From positions 75,677,992 through 75,741,991 of the forward strand of contig NC_060253.1 in the NCBI RefSeq assembly GCF_921293095.1: DNA of 64,000 nucleotides, in the 5' to 3' direction. Below are positions 59,364 through 64,000 of this stretch, piece by piece (positions within the stretch are counted from its first letter, which is position 1; each line of letters opens with the position of its first letter). Origin of the DNA: Ischnura elegans. Its lineage: Eukaryota; Arthropoda; Insecta; Odonata; Coenagrionidae. Position numbers and translations under genes: made by a program. The notes beneath the pieces are model-generated. The model was given only the letters and a program-made list of their open reading frames with translations, did not search any database and had not been told where the DNA came from.

Positions 59364-59793
59364 CAGTGGCGGATGTATGGGGGGGCCTATAGTCCCCCCT
59401 TGGGTCAGTGGCATAGCCAGGAATTTCGTTCGGGGGGGGGGGGGGTCCAAAACCAGGGAAGAAAATTTTTGAAAAACAGGGTAATAAATAGAGGGTTTTT
59501 AACTAATTTTTATACTTTTCATAATCGAAAACACTTCATTCGTTAAAGAAATATTTATATATTAAAAAATTTATGATTCTTCAATATTTTGTTTTTCTTT
59601 TATGAAGGAAAATAATTTTTTTTCTGTATTTCGGAGGGGTCCGGACCCCCCGAACCTTCCCCCCTGGCTACGCCACTGCCTTGGGTATCCAATTTACAAT
59701 AGATAGAATGGTAATTTTTTCCGACCCCCACTACTGCTTGAATTTTAACCCCCACTTAGTCCCCCCCTTTTCCCTATCCTGGATCCGCCACTG
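59364..59793. mobile_element. hAT-like MITE (outer), interrupted
   Basis: CAGTGGCGGATGTATGGGGG at 59364 and its mirror ending GGATCCGCCACTG at 59793 are the ends. Without the inner insertion and its duplication the element is only about 149 bp. The flanking eight bases (ATGCATGG and GTGTGGCA) no longer match, so this is an older insertion. Confidence 0.7.
59406..59678. mobile_element. hAT-like MITE (inner), with 8-bp target duplication
   Basis: The 273-bp element starts CAGTGGCATAGCCAGG and ends CCTGGCTACGCCACTG. It is flanked by a perfect 8-bp duplication CCTTGGGT (59398-59405 and 59679-59686), the hAT signature. A run of 14 G follows the left end. It inserted inside the outer element and has no coding capacity. 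Confidence 0.9.
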
Positions 59794-62700
59794 GTGTGGC
59801 ACAAGTTATGACTTTTCTGTGGCTATCTAATCCTTAAAACCAGCACTAGATGTTTTGAAACCTGTTTACCATGCCCTTTCTCGACTCAACTCAATTCTTA
59901 TCTCGAATTAATCGGATGATATATCCTTTCTGCGATGTCCTCACGAAGTTGAAAGCCTTATATTTGCGGTGCTGTAATGCCAGAACGTAGTGGACTGGTA
60001 TAGGGAGGACTAATATGGAGCGAGGAGGTTAGGCTATTATTTAAACAGAGCAGAGAGAGGGAGGAGGAAAGTGTGAAATTCTTTTACAGCCTTCATTTTT
60101 AGGGAAGGGGAATCGCGGATATTTTTTGGCCGCGCCTGAGCGGAGGCAACGTCCGCTATTTTATTTTTTTCTGCCCGGCCGGGAGAAAGAAATGCTTGGG
60201 CGGCCGATTTTTGGGAAAATGGTTTCGCGTGGGCAGGGTGTGGCTTCAGGGGTTCTCTGTGCTCGGGAGAGGTGGAGGTGAAGGACCGCTTGTTTGTTGG
60301 AACCACCGCGGCCAGTAACACGAAAGGGTACGATGTTAAAAGTGCTCTCGACCTGCAGGGAACTGGTCGTTGAACTGTGGGGGGTCATTGAGCGTCGTGT
60401 CCTGCGGTCAAAATCCATCAAGGACACGCAAAAGTGCGCCAAATGGTGGAAGGAGGGGAGAAATGAGACGAAGTAATTTGCGACCACTCCAATGAGATGG
60501 CTGAGTTACAGAGGCGACCGTGAGACTCGGAAAATATATACATCCGTCAGATGATCTCGTGAGATAAGAATGTACGACAGTAATCAAAAAATGATTATGC
60601 TGATGAGAAGCTTCACTTGAAAATTTTATTTAAAGAAAATACTGTTGAATATTATTTGAACAAGACAAGGCCATTCCTCTATTTTTGAGGTTATTTTCGT
60701 AACCAAATTATTGCGTTTCCTAGCAGCTTGAACACAAGCACCTATGACTGAAACGATCGTGACACAGATAAAAAAGCTTTTATATCAATCCCTTAAAATA
60801 CTAAAAGCTATTATTTAGTGTCTTTAGGAAAAAATATCAAAAATCTTCGTATTATTTTGATGCTCATGTGTATTCATTTTTTTCTAATCAATTTACTAGA
60901 AAACCGATGTCGTACCCGCTATGCTTTTGAAATGTATAATATCATTTGTATACGTTCACCTATATCAAATTTTAGTCGTTACAAACAGGCTAAGTATTTA
61001 TCTTCTATCAAGTCGATTAATCTGAATAATCCTCTGATATACTGATATCATATTTAAAGGCTATATCTTACATGTAGCCTATAGCCTAGCTTAGCGTATA
61101 ATACAGGCCTAAATAGTTAAAAACGGTTACAGCCTATCTATGTCATCATAAAGTGTAACTATATAACTTTTTACCAATAAATGGGGCAATTGTAATGTTT
61201 AGTATTCATATTTTTTTCTTTCAGATTATTGTAAAATGAATCATCTTGTTCTAAGAATTGACACAGGAGATTTTCATTCATCTTTCGTAAAAAGGTTGTC
61301 ATTTTGGCCTCAACGTACCCAGAATTAAATTCCACTTCTACGGTCCTAATATTCTCTTAGATATTCCTTTTATATGAAGTTGCCAAATAGGGTAGTTTCC
61401 TTCATCAAAGGAAACTAAAGGCATTGATTGCGATCCGTTACCCACGATTAGTGTATTCATAATATAAAAATTATTTGGTTTTAGAATTTCCAGTTTAGAC
61501 GAATGTTTATTTTAACGAATGTCAATTTTAACATCATTTGAAAAAGTCCAGATTGGCGCCCATGCGATGCCACTCCACGTGACGTCACAGGGATCTAGAT
61601 GCTATTCGAGCAGTCAGGAGTTTTACATCGTCTGAGATTACCATTGCATGCATGAGGCACAGAGCTCAGGCAAACATCTCTTAATAATCACCTATTAAAA
61701 TTGCCTAAGATCGGAAAGCTTCCTTCGTTTGAAAGGATAGTGGTATCTAATCCTTATTTAAGCCAAGCGCTACCTGTTAGCTGGGTACTCTGCTACCTGC
61801 TAGCAGCCTGCATCGTAGCGGTGCTTATAGCCTCGCACCAAGGTGGCTTCACACAGCGGCAGCCGGAACGAAGTGAAGAACCAGAATGAAGTCACACGGG
61901 CTTTTCCCAGCATTCATACATAGCCGTCGCGTTTTCGTTCGCTTGAAAATTTTCACTTTTCATTTAATCGCGAAAAATAGATATCGTCATTTAAACATCA
62001 AAAAGCGTGAATACGTACTCCAAGAGTAATAATCTTTCGATTTAGGCAATAAAAAATGATAAGAAACCATCCTATTTTTCTACGCTAGTGGCGGTGTTTA
62101 ATCGGCTTGTAATTTAAAACATAACTTCACTAGTTTGGCTTTTAATCATACGCATTTTATGATTATCTTACATCTCTGGTTTTTATTTACCGAGCCACGC
62201 TGTCCTTTCGCTTTCATTAAAACTTTCCGGGTCGCGTGACTTGGGAAATGACGTGAAATATATCTCGGTAGCGCCCAAATTAAAAATTAAGTTCAGATTC
62301 TGTCTCATGCGAAGAGTATAAATTCAGCTATTTTAATGGATGGCTGCCAAATACGAGCTCGTTACGACTAAAAACTTGATAACTAAGCACTAGAATTAAT
62401 TACATTTTAATCAGCGATTCTATATTATCTGAACCTATTTTATGATTTAATTTTTGTTTATGAACAATCTTTTTGCATCCTAATTATACATTTATTTTAT
62501 GAATGCAATGAGGAATAGGACCAAATTGATACAAGAATATTGCTCCAAAAAGTGCTTCATGGAGCTTAAAATCCTTCATTTGTCAAGATATATGGGCAGA
62601 AGTTCTTATTTTAGTTAAATAGGTATTTTAACTCTATTGACAACTTGCAGTAGCTGAAATTAACGACATTTATCCAAATTTTGCGTTAATTAGCTAATCC

Positions 62701-63246
62701 ATCCGGCCTTTACACAGTGTGAGAGTTCATCAAAAAGATAATATATCGCTTTAAAAAATTGATTAAAATCAAAATACTAAAGACAATAGTCATCTGTTGA
62801 AGCATGAGTATGTATCCGTAAAATTTATCATAAATACCCAAGGTGATAAGGCAAAGTTATTAAAGCATAACCTATGTGTATATAAAAAAATAGGTGCGGT
62901 AGATACGAATCACATTATGTGAGAAGTAATAATTAAAACTATTCTAAGCATGCAAATAGAACTAATTTAAAAATGCGAAAAGGAGATGAAAAGTATTTTT
63001 CCTGTGAAGTAAGTGGTTAACAGATTCCGACATCAGTCAAGTCACCAGGAGTTAGTGGAACAGTGAAGAATTTTATAGCAACCAGAAATGTGTGAATAAT
63101 GAGTCCTGTGATGGAAATGGTTAATGAATTCCGACCACACCATGTTACCAGGAGACAGAAGAATGATGAAGAAGATTCGTTCCGAGAAAAGAGAGTGACA
63201 TAGGTTATTTACGTATAGAATGTTTATATTTTGCTTGCATTGCTAC
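59794..63246. other. No gene recognised
   Basis: A GC-richer part at 60040-60480 has overlapping open frames on both strands with no motif. ACGTGACGTCACAGG near 61577 contains a CRE-type word. The open frame at 61701-61889 is unassigned. Confidence 0.35.
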
Positions 63247-63355
63247 CTTGTGCCTTAACGTGGTCCTCTAGGAGTTGGTTTTCCTCCGCGGATGAGATGC
63301 TAGCGAGCTGCATGCCGTGAAAGCGACAGAATCTGTTGGCCTTGTACCAGTTGGC
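63247..63355 (-). CDS. C-type lectin internal exon, variant A
   Basis: On the minus strand, TGCAG acceptor (63356-63357) then 109 nt encoding 36 residues plus the first base of a glycine codon, then a GT donor (GTAGCA, weaker than variant B). The peptide starts ANWYKANRFCRFHGMQLASI and continues SSAEENQLLEDHVKAQ. It has the WY, the helix cysteine and LASI of a C-type lectin domain. Length and phases are the same as variant B, at 56% identity. It joins the terminal exon at 17532 in frame (AQG-LEHFW). It is either the upstream member of a mutually exclusive pair or part of a neighbouring lectin gene whose other exons lie outside the window. Confidence 0.86.
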
Positions 63356-64000
63356 CTGCAAAAGCAAAGATGATATCGGGGCTTGAGGTGGCGGTGAGGT
63401 GAAGGCGGATATTGAGGCTCTTTCGAATGTACATTTTAAATGAGAGCGGTGAGGAGGAAACTCGACAGAAAGGTGCGGGTGTTAGATGCAGCCGATCACA
63501 TCCTGCGGCTTCTGGATGTGATTTCAAAGCGTAGAAAATGAAGTGGAGAGGTGGAGGAGCATTTGAATATCGAAAGTAATGGAGATAATGAGTTTCAATG
63601 TGATAGCAGGTCTGCACTAAAAAAAATCATTTGGAAATCTTACACATACTGGAAGTAAAACGAAATTGACTGACCCGAGGAGATGGATCATTGCGTGTCA
63701 ACTATAAGCATTATATTATTTATTATGCAACTATATTGTATTATTTTATTTCATATGGATTTTTTCCTGAACAATACATATTTTTCTATCTATCTATTAC
63801 GATGTTCTAAGAGAGCGAACTTGCTATGTATATTTACATAGCTACTTATGTATAGTGGTATAGTGTAGTATATTTACATACATAAGTATACTTATTGTCG
63901 AGGTATTTCAGTAGCTACTCAATAGCTATTTGACGTGAAAAAACTACCGGTGGAAGCAATCTACTTACAATACATTCTCAGAAATAGTGCCGAATTGTAC
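63356..64000. other. Intron-like sequence upstream of variant A
   Basis: No earlier lectin exon (signal peptide or first strand) is visible before the window ends. A TATATTTACATA segment recurs near 63828 and 63871. Confidence 0.4.

Noticed and set aside
40239..61585. Scattered TGACGTCA-type words as a CRE-regulated cluster
   Set aside because: Five or so isolated occurrences in 64 kb without association to a gene start are not evidence of regulation.
1..64000. CRISPR array, prokaryotic operon or prophage
   Set aside because: No regularly spaced short repeats, no operon-like ORFs and clear eukaryotic introns and retroelements.

Overview
The window looks like AT-rich, repeat-dense nuclear DNA from an arthropod, most likely an insect with a large genome. 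The evidence is spliced C-type lectin exons of insect type, a mariner element, a Penelope-like element with a GIY-YIG domain, several LINE 3' ends, tRNA-derived SINEs and hAT-type MITEs. There are no operons, no bacterial-style genes and no long host ORF. Almost every open frame of 60-130 codons is chance or transposon debris.

Host genes: three exons on the minus strand encode parts of a C-type lectin domain. Two homologous 109-nt exons (63247-63355 and 52805-52913) each encode the first helix region of the domain. One terminal exon (17294-17532) carries the EPN and WND sugar/calcium motifs, the last cysteines and the stop. Both 109-nt exons start in phase 0 and end in phase 1, and both join the terminal exon in frame. 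Using both together would shift the frame and hit an early stop. They are therefore either mutually exclusive exons of one gene with a 35-46 kb intron, or pieces of a tandem lectin cluster. A GC- and CpG-rich block at 9930-12200 looks like a promoter or 5' exon region of an unidentified gene.

Layout: 1-5019 is AT-rich, with a short tandem array at 2682-3010. 5022-6563 is a decayed mariner flanked by TA, with a second inverted-repeat element inside it. 7200-9930 is a diverged tandem array that runs into the CpG-rich block. 12200-17293 shows nothing recognisable. 17294-17532 is the lectin terminal exon. 18003-18215 holds two tRNA-like SINE heads. 20620-20940 is a LINE-like 3' end. 21050-22492 is a nested palindrome built on a Penelope-like element. 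25.3-34 kb has several diverged local direct duplications, a small hAT MITE and a 25-bp hairpin. 35.5-39.4 kb has three 5'-truncated LINE copies. 41.2-47.9 kb has a palindrome, a head-to-head SINE pair and further local duplications. 50.4-52.5 kb has a minisatellite and a palindrome with a hairpin-GAAAC motif. Beyond the second lectin exon come a SINE (55.6 kb), a 27-bp-arm hairpin (58.5 kb), nested hAT MITEs (59.4-59.8 kb) and the third lectin exon (63.3 kb).

The most interesting items are the duplicated, frame-compatible lectin exons and the set of palindromic repeats sharing a hairpin followed by GAAAC, which resembles the hammerhead ribozymes known from Penelope-like elements. All calls come from reading the sequence; no alignment or database search was run.
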